Shown: one piece after another, positions 1 to 7,541 of the stretch
Layout: every line of letters begins with the position of its first letter
How positions within the stretch are numbered: position 1 is the stretch's first letter
Source of the DNA: an uncultured bacterium
Lineage (GTDB): Bacteria; Bdellovibrionota_C; UBA2361; CAKMMH01
NCBI GenBank assembly: GCA_927798255.1
Contig: CAKMMH010000010.1
Location: 1-18,203, forward strand
Reading direction: 5' to 3'
Length of the DNA: 18,203 nucleotides
Notes under the pieces: generated by a model
Database searches by the model: none
What the model saw: the letters and a program-made list of their open reading frames with translations, nothing else
Told to the model about the DNA's origin: nothing
Translations under genes and position numbers: made by a program

Positions 1-7
1 TCTAGTA

Positions 8-215
8 CTAAGCGAGAAGCTCCTCTGCTGTAATCGTACTTTTATGTCCAAATTGTACGTCTCTTAACCCTTTTTACTATAATATCTGTATGTTCTTCAA
101 ATGTAGGATTTTTCTTCTTTATCTTGGCAAGTATTTTCTCCGTTTCCTTAAAATTGAGTATTAATAAAAAAATTATAATCAGTAACTTTTTAGAATATTG
201 GTAAAACGCGGAATT
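8..215 (-). pseudogene. possible frameshifted coding remnant at window edge, unknown
   Basis: Reading the minus strand, a frame opens after a TAA at 216-218. It gives a hydrophobic stretch, then a lysine-rich segment with KILAKIKKKNPTFEEHTDII. About position 70 the sensible reading moves to another frame, giving RDVQFGHKSTITAEELLA and a TAG at 8-10. The change falls in an A/G run and there is no convincing start codon. I do not recognise the family. It could be chance open sequence, but the continuity of composition across the shift favours a decayed gene. Confidence 0.22.
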
Positions 216-322
216 TTATTTATTAAGAAATAATTTATATAAAAACAATAGGTTACTATCGAGAAGTTTATGAGAAATAAAGGACTTACTTACCTAGATA
301 CGCTAAATTATTATTAGGCTTT

Positions 323-370
323 AAAAAGGGAGATTCTCGCGAATGTTCTTACGTAAACATTCACGAGAAT
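323..370 (-). terminator. rho-independent terminator of leuS
   Basis: Two 15-base arms at 333-347 and 356-370 pair with one G-U wobble around an 8-base loop. On the minus strand the hairpin starts 8 bases past the leuS stop codon and is followed by CTCCC and five T (positions 327-323). This is a textbook intrinsic terminator for leuS transcription running leftward. Confidence 0.85.
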
Positions 371-377
371 ACATAGC

Positions 378-2792
378 TTACTTAATAATATTTATAATCC
401 TTGCCTTTACATAAATAACTTTTTTGGGTTCAAAGTCTATAAGACCTGGATAGGTTTCTTTTATGATAGATAAGATTTCATCTTCCTTGGCATCTTTTGG
501 AATCATTACAGTTTTTTTCATTTTTCCATTTATTTGTATAGGAAGTTCAACCTCGCTTGCTTCAAGATATTTCTCATCATACTCTGGCCATTTATCATCA
601 ATAAGATTTTTACCAAATATAATTTCATAAATCTCACTCGTAATGTGAGGTGCAAGAGGATTCAATAAAATTAAGAACTGTCTATACTCTTCTTTTGTTA
701 TAAACTTATCTTGCTTAATAATATTTGAAAATTCCATTAAAGAAGCAATTGCTGTATTTAATCTTAAATTTTCATAATCATCTGAAAGCTTCTTAATAAG
801 TTTATTTAATGGAATAATATGTTCTTTTGAAACATTTCCTTCTTTTATAATTTCTTGGAATCTCCAAACTTTATCTAAAAATGAAGTAATACCAGTTATT
901 CCGTTATAAGTCCAAGGAGTGTTGTCTTCATACCCTCCTAAGAAGTGAAGATGCATTCTTGTTGCGTCTGCTCCATATTGTTCAATTACTTCCATAGGAG
1001 ATACACCATTAGAGGAACTTTTACTCATTTTCTTTCCTTCACTATCTAGCACTAGTCCACTTCCCATTTTCTTTATAAATGGATCTCTTGTTGGAACTGC
1101 ACCAATTTCATAAAGAAAGTTTTGCCAGAAGAATGCATAAAGCACATGACGTGTAATATGTTCTGTGCCACCAGTATATACATCAACGCTTCCCCAATAT
1201 TTTAATTTTTCAAAATCGGCTAACGCTTTATCATTATGAGGGTCTATGTATCTTAACCAATACCAGCTAGAACCTGCCCAGTTTGGCATAGTATCTGTTT
1301 CTCTTTTTGCAGGGCCACCACATTTAGGACAAGTTGTGTTGCACCAAGCATCAATTTTAGAAAGAGGAGAATCTCCATTTTCATTTGGTGTGTAATCTTG
1401 AGTTTCTGGAAGTGTTAAAGGTAAATCTTCTTCATTTAATGCAACGCAGCCACATTTATCGCAAAAAACAACAGGGAATGGTTCACCCCAAAAACGTTGT
1501 CTATTAAATGACCAATCTTGCATTTTGTAGTTTACAGTTTTTTTACCTTTACCATCTTTTTCAATTTTATTTGCGATTTTTTCTTTAGCTTCTTTAACAG
1601 TAAGACCGTTAAATTCTTCAGAATTTAACATCTTAGAATTTTTAGCAAGGTATTCTTGTTTTTCGACAGCTTGTTTCTCGCAATCTCCTTCGATTACTTG
1701 AATCATTGGAATATTAAAGGCTTTTGCAAAATCAAAATCTCTTTGGTCATGAGATGGAACTGCCATAACGGCACCTGTTCCATAATGAGCTAAAACAAAA
1801 TCAGCTAAATATACTTTAACCTTGTTTCCATTTACAGGATTAATTGCATAGATGCCTTCAAGTTCGCAACCTGTTTTGGATTTTTGATCTGAAATTCTAT
1901 CTAATTCACTTCTTAAAGAAGTTTCTTTTATGTACTCATTAACTTTGTCCATATTTTTAATATAAGGACTTAATTTTTTAACGAGCTCATGTTCTGGAGC
2001 CATAACAAGAAATGTTACGCCATATATTGTTTCGATACATGTCGTGTAAATCTCAGCATTTTCGATTTGTTCTCCGCTTTCATTGCAAAGTGGAAAAGCG
2101 ACTTGCATTCCTTCACTTTTTCCAATCCAATTTCTTTGAGCTTCCTTTAGGTTTTCTGCCATAGTGATTCTATCAACATTTCCTAAAAGTTTTTCAGAAT
2201 ATTCACTCATTTTTAGAAACCAAACCCATCTTTCTTTTTGAATAACATCTCCGTGGCATCTGTCGCATTTTCCACCTTGGCTATCTTCATTAGAAAGGAC
2301 TGTTTGACATGTCGGACAGAAATTAACGATTCCCTTTTTCTTATAAGCTTTACCTTCTTTTAATAATTGTAAGAAAATCCATTGAGTCCATTTATAATAA
2401 TCTGGGTCACTTGTGCAAAATGTTCTATCCCAGTCAAAAGAAAGTCCTATTTTCCTTGATTGTTCAAAAGCAACCTTTGCACCGCTTTCAACAAAATCTT
2501 GAGGATTTATTTTATTCTTTATTGCTGCATTTTCTGCAGGAAGTCCAAAAGAATCACCACCAATAGGAAAAAGTACATTAAATCCTTTTAATCTTTTATA
2601 TCTTGCGAGTGTGTCGCCAGGGACAGTTCCTTTAAGGTGTCCCATATGAAGTTTTCCGCTTATAAAATAAAATTCGTAGAGAATATAAAATTTAGGTTTT
2701 GTAGGATGGAAATCTACTGCTTTAAATGATTTTTCTTCATACCATCTTTTTTGCCATTTTTCTTCAACTTCTTTAAAATTATATTGCTTCAT
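378..2792 (-). CDS. leuS: leucyl-tRNA synthetase
   Basis: This class I aminoacyl-tRNA synthetase charges tRNA-Leu with leucine in the cytoplasm. It has 804 residues, slightly shorter than the roughly 860 of E. coli LeuS, and all major parts are visible: HMGH signature at 49-52, a zinc site with C159/C162 and C176/C179, the CP1 editing domain at about 225-410, a tryptophan-zipper-like catalytic segment (WAGSSWYW, 505-512), KMSKS at 588-592, the anticodon-binding helical domain, and a C-terminal domain with the usual QINGK start. The editing aspartate motif HDQRD is at 348-352. Two sites depart from the usual pattern: the PYPSG stretch before HIGH reads YFISG (42-46), and the threonine-rich editing peptide TTRPDT reads TTCIET (250-255). 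No T-box leader is present; the 5' region is short. The start is supported by an AGGA site. The gene looks intact. A second, divergent LeuRS copy of the genome is possible. Confidence 0.96.
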   Translation of the reverse strand: MKQYNFKEVEEKWQKRWYEEKSFKAVDFHPTKPKFYILYEFYFISGKLHMGHLKGTVPGDTLARYKRLKGFNVLFPIGGDSFGLPAENAAIKNKINPQDFVESGAKVAFEQSRKIGLSFDWDRTFCTSDPDYYKWTQWIFLQLLKEGKAYKKKGIVNFCPTCQTVLSNEDSQGGKCDRCHGDVIQKERWVWFLKMSEYSEKLLGNVDRITMAENLKEAQRNWIGKSEGMQVAFPLCNESGEQIENAEIYTTCIETIYGVTFLVMAPEHELVKKLSPYIKNMDKVNEYIKETSLRSELDRISDQKSKTGCELEGIYAINPVNGNKVKVYLADFVLAHYGTGAVMAVPSHDQRDFDFAKAFNIPMIQVIEGDCEKQAVEKQEYLAKNSKMLNSEEFNGLTVKEAKEKIANKIEKDGKGKKTVNYKMQDWSFNRQRFWGEPFPVVFCDKCGCVALNEEDLPLTLPETQDYTPNENGDSPLSKIDAWCNTTCPKCGGPAKRETDTMPNWAGSSWYWLRYIDPHNDKALADFEKLKYWGSVDVYTGGTEHITRHVLYAFFWQNFLYEIGAVPTRDPFIKKMGSGLVLDSEGKKMSKSSSNGVSPMEVIEQYGADATRMHLHFLGGYEDNTPWTYNGITGITSFLDKVWRFQEIIKEGNVSKEHIIPLNKLIKKLSDDYENLRLNTAIASLMEFSNIIKQDKFITKEEYRQFLILLNPLAPHITSEIYEIIFGKNLIDDKWPEYDEKYLEASEVELPIQINGKMKKTVMIPKDAKEDEILSIIKETYPGLIDFEPKKVIYVKARIINIIK

Positions 2793-2846
2793 ATTATTTT
2801 CCTAAAAAATTATGAAATTACAGATATATAGTTACATATAAGTAAT

Positions 2847-2875
2847 TTTATACCACAATAATGAAAGTAATGCTA
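2847..2875 (-). promoter_or_regulatory. candidate leuS promoter, extended -10
   Basis: On the minus strand a TATAAA hexamer (2852-2847) is preceded by TGG, giving an extended -10 element TGnTATAAA. The hexamer 17 bases upstream, TAGCAT (2875-2870), is a poor -35, which fits an extended -10 promoter. It lies about 55 bases before the leuS ATG. The call rests on sequence match only. Confidence 0.4.
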
Positions 2876-2943
2876 TTTAAAACCTATTAGATATTTAATT
2901 TTAAGCTTAAAATACCACGATAAATTATATAATTAATTATAAA

Positions 2944-3330
2944 TTATTGTCCTAACATATCTTCAATTTTTGATAACTCATCTAGAGTACGCTTAGAAAT
3001 TTTTCCTCTAATTACAAGCTCAAAATTATTGACGTTTCCTTTAATTTTAGTTAGTGCAGATTCTATAATTGTTGCTAGCATCTTTGTCCAAAAAATACAG
3101 TCTGTTTGTAAAGTGGTTATTGCTTTCTTATTGTTTGTAATTGCAACAGGTAAGAAAGTTGTAGTTAAGAAACGATTAAAGTGATATTTTTTGTTTAGAT
3201 GCGGTAAAGTTGAAACAATATTTGTATATATAGTTCCTGCATCTTTAATATTTACATTTTTGTTTTTATTTGATTTTTTTATGAATTTTATCTTTTCTTT
3301 ATTAAATTTGTTTGATTTAAGTATTTGAAT
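2944..3330 (-). pseudogene. start-less ORF, unknown protein
   Basis: The minus strand is open for 128 codons from 3330 to a TAA at 2944-2946 but contains no ATG, GTG or TTG near its beginning. The first codon after an in-frame stop is ATT. The predicted protein is lysine/asparagine rich at first, then carries an ordered-looking part with TIYTNIVSTLPHLNKKYHF, DCIFWTKMLATIIESALTKI and a helical end TLDELSKIEDMLGQ. I do not recognise the family. The best reading is a gene that lost its 5' end. An ATT-initiated small gene is the alternative. Confidence 0.4.
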
Positions 3331-3529
3331 TTACATCATTTATATTAAAACATAAAAGAAATATTTTTAAAAGTTTTAAATTGTTCGTAAAAACAGTGAT
3401 TTTTTGATACTAATAAAAAATGTTATTTTATATAATACAATTGTTTTAAATAAAATGCATGGATTTTTGGACTACTTATAGAATATAATAAAATTTAGTG
3501 GTGAATATTTAAGTAATAATAAGGTTTAT
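3331..3529. other. AT-rich intergenic spacer
   Basis: This spacer separates divergent remnants. A possible promoter for the rightward GNAT remnant is TTGATA at 3404-3409 with TTTATA 17 bases later, or the perfect TATAAT at 3431-3436, whose 21-base spacing is too long. An AAGG site lies just before the ATG at 3530. Nothing else is visible. Confidence 0.3.
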
Positions 3530-4386
3530 ATGTACAAAATTTTAAAAGCTAAAAAATCTGATTTCTTGTTTGTTAGTAACTTATTAACTGAGCTTTATGG
3601 CTGGCTATCTAAATTTTCAAAACATACTTTTGATGCAAAAAATGAGATTTCTTATGAAGAATACATAAATAATCTAAACGATTTTTATGTTCTTAAAAAT
3701 GAAAGTAAGCTCTTTGGTGTAATGGCGTCAAAAATTAGAGATATAATTACAAAAAATAAAAAATAAATAACATAAGACTAAAAGTCCTTGCTAAAAATAA
3801 AATTGCTTATAATTTTTACTTAAAAAATGGCTTTGTTAAAAAAAGTGAAGTTTTAGAATATATTAATAATAATAAAAATTTGAAAAGTTTAAATAATGTT
3901 AATTTTAAAGAATATAAAGTAGAGCTTGCAAATAATGTTAACTTTAAAGAAATAAAAGACTTGATGAAATTTAGAGAAAATAGAGTTATCGATACACATA
4001 GAAATATTTTAAATGATTGCACTAATGTAATTAAGAAAAAAGAATTTGATAATTATTTAAAAGATAACTTAATATTTGTTATTAAATTAAAACTAAAAAT
4101 TGTTGGAGTACTTGGTGTAAATATTAATTTTCTAAATAATATGGGGTTTGTTAAAAGAGAGGAGCTTAATATAAACTTTCTTTTAATAGATAAAAATTAT
4201 AATGATAATTTTGATTTTGAAAAAAATATTATTTTTTCATTTTTTAATCATATAAAAGAAATTGCTAAAAATAAAAATATTAAAATTATAAAATTAGCTA
4301 TTTATCCTAATCAAAAATCTATTTATAATATTTTAAAATTACAGGGGTTCAATAAATTCTCGTTTGATATGGAAAAGTGTATATAA
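3530..4386 (+). pseudogene. tandem GNAT N-acetyltransferase remnant
   Basis: Members of this fold transfer an acetyl group from acetyl-CoA to an amine. The first piece (3530-3766) has a GNAT-like start and a strand ending KLFGVM. It then jumps directly to ASKIRDIITKNKK, a helix that should follow the acetyl-CoA loop. About 50 residues carrying strand 4 and the R/QxxGxG/A motif are therefore missing. At an A-run near 3758-3763 the frame changes, and the reading resumes as INNIRLKVLAKNKIAYNFYL plus KNGF, the usual last strand and helix of GNAT. A second GNAT-like domain follows (about 3913-4386), ending YPNQKSIYNILKLQGF. It also lacks a clear R/QxxGxG loop. The domain link holds a 39-base tandem duplication. 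The second domain may still be made from an internal start near 3880, but no good ribosome binding site is seen there. Confidence 0.7.
3892..3951 (+). repeat. 39-bp tandem duplication within GNAT remnant
   Basis: The 21-base unit at 3892-3912 recurs at 3931-3951 with one C/T difference. The period is 39 bases, 13 codons in frame, so NNVNFKE is encoded twice. It sits at the junction of the two GNAT domains. Confidence 0.75.
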
Positions 4387-4495
4387 AAATCAATATAGAT
4401 TATCTAAATTTCTTGACTATTTTAAATTAACTTTAAAAATCTTCATAAAATGTTTAAACAAGTTTTTGAGTTGTCTTTTTAAAAGGAGTCACCCT

Positions 4496-6181
4496 ATGTT
4501 ACCAAGCATTAATCAAAGAGTTATTTATCATGTGTATCTAAAGTCATTTTGTGACGCAAATGGTGACTTTATAGGTGATTTAAAAGGATTAATGCAAAAG
4601 CTTGAATATTTAAAGGCGCTTGGCGTCGATATTATTTGGTTTACTCCAATTTTTAAATCAGGTGGCGCAGATGGCGGGTATGATATAGTTGACTATAATG
4701 ATATTGAAGAATGTTTTGGTTCCTTAGATGACTTAAAAGAACTTATTAATCAAGCTCGCGCTCTTAATATGGAAATTATGCTTGATATTGTCCTAAATCA
4801 TGTTTCTACAAAAAATGAAATGTTTAAAAAGGCAATTAGTGGTGATAAAGATTATGAAGATTATTTTCTTTTTGTAAAAAGTCCTAAAGGAAAAGATGCT
4901 CCAACTAAAATTGAGTCGGTGTTTGGCGGAAGCGCATGGGAATATGTTCCTGCGCTTGATAAACATTACTTTCATGTTTTTGCTATAGAGCAAGCTGACT
5001 TAAATTACGATAATCCAAAAGTTATCAAGTTTGCTCAAGATGTTTTTAAATTTTGGAAAAACTTAGGCGTTAAATGTTTTAGACTTGATGCAATTTGTCA
5101 TATATCAAAAGGGGATATTCTCAAAGAATACGAAAAAGGGGATAGAAGTGTTCATGTGAACGGTCCGAAAGTACATGAATTTTTAAAAGAAATTCTTCAT
5201 GGTGCTTTTAGTAAAGATGAAGAATATTATATTATAGGTGAGGTTAGCTCCCCTAATATTGATAAGCTTTTACAATATACAAAAAAAGATAGAGAGGAGC
5301 TAGATGCTGTTTATCACTTTAAACTTCAAGAAACAAATTGCACTAGCAATAATAAATGGGCTTTTGAAGAAAATTATTTTCTGCCATTTAAAAAACGAGT
5401 TGATGATTATTTTCTTGCAATGCAGGCAAATGATGCAAAAACTGTAAATGCTTTTGAAAGTCACGATTTCTCAAGAGGTGTTTCTAGGATACTAAATGAT
5501 AATAAATATAGATACGAGTCTGCAACAACTCTTCTTTCGGTGCAAATGTTTCTTCCAGGAACAGTTTCAATTTTCCAAGGTCAAGAAATAGGAATGACAA
5601 ATGCGTATTTTACAGATTTAAATAAGTTTGATGATGTAGAAAGTAAAAATTATATTAATAAGTCTAGAAGCGAAGGTAAAAGTGATAAAGAAATCTTAGA
5701 CATTTTAAATAAATCATCTCGAGATAACGCAAGAACTGCAATGCAATGGAGTAGCGATAAAAATGGAGGGTTTAGTGTATTAGATGAAAAGTTAGCTAAG
5801 CCATATTATGTAGATGATACACCGGTTGTTATTCCTCCAAAAATTAATCCTAATTATAAAGAAATTAATGTTAAAAAGGATATGGAATCTCAAAAATCTG
5901 TGTTTAATTTCGCAAAAAATATAATTTCAATAAGAAAAGAATTAAAAGCTATCGAATGCGGAAAATATGAAATGATTTTAAAAGATGATCCTCAAGTTCT
6001 AGCATATAAACGCGAATTTGAAGGACACGAATTAATAGTTGTTTCAAACTTTTTTGAAAATGAAACTAAGGTTAATTATGATCTTGATGGTTTCAAAGTA
6101 CTTGCTGACAACTATAAAGAACAAGTTTCTTTAGAAAATGTAATTTTAAAGCCTTATCAAACAATCATATTTTATAAATGA
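4496..6181 (+). CDS. GH13 alpha-glucosidase (oligo-1,6-glucosidase / trehalose-6-phosphate hydrolase type)
   Basis: This cytoplasmic glycoside hydrolase of family 13 would release glucose from alpha-linked oligosaccharides. An upstream in-frame ATG at 4364 would extend it, but AAAAGGAG lies 7 bases before the ATG at 4496, and homology begins there with the usual VIYHVYLKSFCDANGD opening. The start at 4496 gives 561 residues, normal for the group. Visible catalytic regions: DIVLNH (97-102), FRLDAI with nucleophile D198, IIGEV with acid/base E249, and ESHD with stabiliser D324. QADLNYDNP (166-174), the MTNAYF/DVES segment (367-382) and RTAMQW (413-418) are typical of the oligo-1,6-glucosidase and trehalose-6-phosphate hydrolase branch. 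I cannot fix the exact sugar. There is no signal peptide and no transporter beside it. The gene follows a decayed acetyltransferase by 109 bases and looks intact. Confidence 0.93.
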   Translation: MLPSINQRVIYHVYLKSFCDANGDFIGDLKGLMQKLEYLKALGVDIIWFTPIFKSGGADGGYDIVDYNDIEECFGSLDDLKELINQARALNMEIMLDIVLNHVSTKNEMFKKAISGDKDYEDYFLFVKSPKGKDAPTKIESVFGGSAWEYVPALDKHYFHVFAIEQADLNYDNPKVIKFAQDVFKFWKNLGVKCFRLDAICHISKGDILKEYEKGDRSVHVNGPKVHEFLKEILHGAFSKDEEYYIIGEVSSPNIDKLLQYTKKDREELDAVYHFKLQETNCTSNNKWAFEENYFLPFKKRVDDYFLAMQANDAKTVNAFESHDFSRGVSRILNDNKYRYESATTLLSVQMFLPGTVSIFQGQEIGMTNAYFTDLNKFDDVESKNYINKSRSEGKSDKEILDILNKSSRDNARTAMQWSSDKNGGFSVLDEKLAKPYYVDDTPVVIPPKINPNYKEINVKKDMESQKSVFNFAKNIISIRKELKAIECGKYEMILKDDPQVLAYKREFEGHELIVVSNFFENETKVNYDLDGFKVLADNYKEQVSLENVILKPYQTIIFYK

Positions 6182-6285
6182 TGATTGTTAGTTGTCCCTT
6201 TTACTGCTAACGGTGATTAAAATTCTTATTGCCCAAATGCTTTATATTGATTAGTTTCTCCTTGAAGAATACTTAAGGGGATTTT

Positions 6286-6977
6286 ATGAAAAGTGTTTTT
6301 AAATTAGTCCAAATTTTATTTTTATTAATGATATTTGTTATTTTTTTAGAAGATGCAAGTGCAGCAAATACTTGTACTGTTAGCTCGGATCGTGGTGCAT
6401 GTTCAAGTCTTTTTGAGTGTAGAGAAGGATTTGTTACAAAAAACTTGAATGCGAAGATAATGTAGATAATGATAAAGATGGTTTGATTGGCTTAAGGGAT
6501 GATGATTGTGTTGTGGCTATAAAAAGAAGCGAAGTTACAGGTTCTGATAATCCCTATGTTATACTCGCAAGTACACATGGTACGATTGATACAGGTTTAT
6601 TAAGTTATTGCGGTCTTAATTCAACTGAAACTAAGCTAATTAATTTGACGTTAGCAAAAAAGATTGTAGGTAATTCCTTTAGTTATCAAGGAACTAGTTA
6701 TGGAGATAATGATTCAGCATTTTATAATAGAGATGGCACATTAAGAGTTTATTATAATTCTTATAACTCTGGTACTACGGTATCTGCTAATGCAAATAGA
6801 TATTAAACGCGATCGTCTCGAGTATATCATCTTTTGGCTGGGGATATCATATATATGGGGACATTTTCTGATAAAAATGCTGTCGATAGATGCTTTAATA
6901 TGGTAATGCTATACAATAAGCAATATGTGGAGTCTGATTCTCGTGGGGGGGCTGACGACCCTATATGTACTTATTAA
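6286..6977 (+). pseudogene. secreted calcium-motif protein, frameshifted and interrupted
   Basis: The start at 6286 has AAGGGG 5 bases upstream. The first 26 residues form a clear signal peptide: MKSVFK, a long hydrophobic core, then a DASA cleavage site. The mature part is cysteine-bearing. After 59 codons this frame stops at 6463-6465, but the -1 frame continues seamlessly from the A-run at 6438-6443 with LECEDNVDNDKDGLIGLRDD. That is an Asp-rich motif of the type DxDxDGLxDxxDxDC found in secreted calcium-binding proteins. This frame runs to a TAA at 6804-6806 and then stays open for 56 more codons (VYHLLAGDIIYMGTFSDKN and onward) to TAA at 6975-6977. Repaired, it would be about 230 residues, probably extracellular or surface bound. 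Function is unknown. One base lost and one nonsense change are the simplest explanation. Confidence 0.75.
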
Positions 6978-6979
6978 TA

Positions 6980-7000
6980 AAAATCAATTAGCATGATTTT
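6980..7000 (+). terminator. weak hairpin after the secreted-protein remnant
   Basis: Seven-base arms AAAATCA (6980-6986) and TGATTTT (6994-7000) flank a 7-base loop, and the right arm ends in four T. It lies three bases past the stop codon at 6977. The stem is A/T-rich and weak. Confidence 0.35.
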
Positions 7001-7092
7001 GTCTAAGCTATCTTCTTTTCCTTAAATTATTTTTCTATTTTAGCACATCTTTCATACTTATTTTCGATATCCTTTATGGAAGTAAAGAATAG

Positions 7093-7117
7093 TTAAAGTA
7101 AAAAATTTTTACTTTAA
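7093..7117. repeat. 12-bp-arm palindrome upstream of 7149 gene
   Basis: TTAAAGTAAAAA and its exact complement face each other across one A, and six T follow (7118-7123). It may be an operator, or an AT-only terminator that ends leftover readthrough. It lies only 31 bases before the start codon at 7149, so it would be inside or next to the promoter/5' leader. Confidence 0.5.
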
Positions 7118-7148
7118 TTTTTTAACATTAAATAGAGGAGAAACTAAT

Positions 7149-7511
7149 ATGAATATTAATGTAAGTCAAATAAAAAATGATTTTAATAGTGTTAAAATGG
7201 AAAATTATGAACAAGCAGGAAATGTAGTTGCTAAAAATTTTAGTGATGCTGAGGCTCTTGTAATGCAAACTTATACAGTAAAAGAAGAGGATGATATAAA
7301 ACGTCTTGCTAATGATTTGGGCATAACAGTTACATATAATAAGGATGAAAAAGGTAATAATACGACACTTAATAAAGATAAAACTTTAGAGCAAATCCAA
7401 ACAGTAGCTAAATTAAAATATGAAAAAGCTTCTCGTATTTACTCTATGTTTACAAAGATTATGGAGAATGCTCACCAAATGCTTATGCAAATCATAAACA
7501 AGATTGGTTAA
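7149..7511 (+). CDS. hypothetical protein, mostly helical, 120 aa
   Basis: AGAGGAG ends 8 bases before the ATG, so translation initiation should be efficient. The 120-residue product has no signal peptide, membrane segment or cysteine. It is predicted largely helical: an N-terminal amphipathic stretch, a TYTVKEEDDIKRLANDLGI segment, a short polar turn (KDEKGNNTT), and a long C-terminal helix ending MENAHQMLMQIINKIG. I do not recognise the family. It is followed 30 bases later by another unknown gene with an even stronger ribosome binding site, and the pair ends at a terminator, so they are very likely co-transcribed. Position just before flagellin makes a surface or motility role conceivable, but nothing in the sequence proves it. 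Confidence 0.8.
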   Translation: MNINVSQIKNDFNSVKMENYEQAGNVVAKNFSDAEALVMQTYTVKEEDDIKRLANDLGITVTYNKDEKGNNTTLNKDKTLEQIQTVAKLKYEKASRIYSMFTKIMENAHQMLMQIINKIG

Positions 7512-7541
7512 TTAATGTAAACATATAGAAAGGAGGAGTAT

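Noticed and set aside
2793..2946. T-box leader controlling leuS
   Set aside because: The leader between the likely promoter and the ATG is only about 50 bases and has no T-box sequence or antiterminator hairpin.
4364..4495. N-terminal extension of the GH13 gene from an ATG at 4364
   Set aside because: The extra 44 codons overlap the GNAT remnant, have no ribosome binding site and no family homology. AAAAGGAG correctly spaced before 4496 marks the true start.
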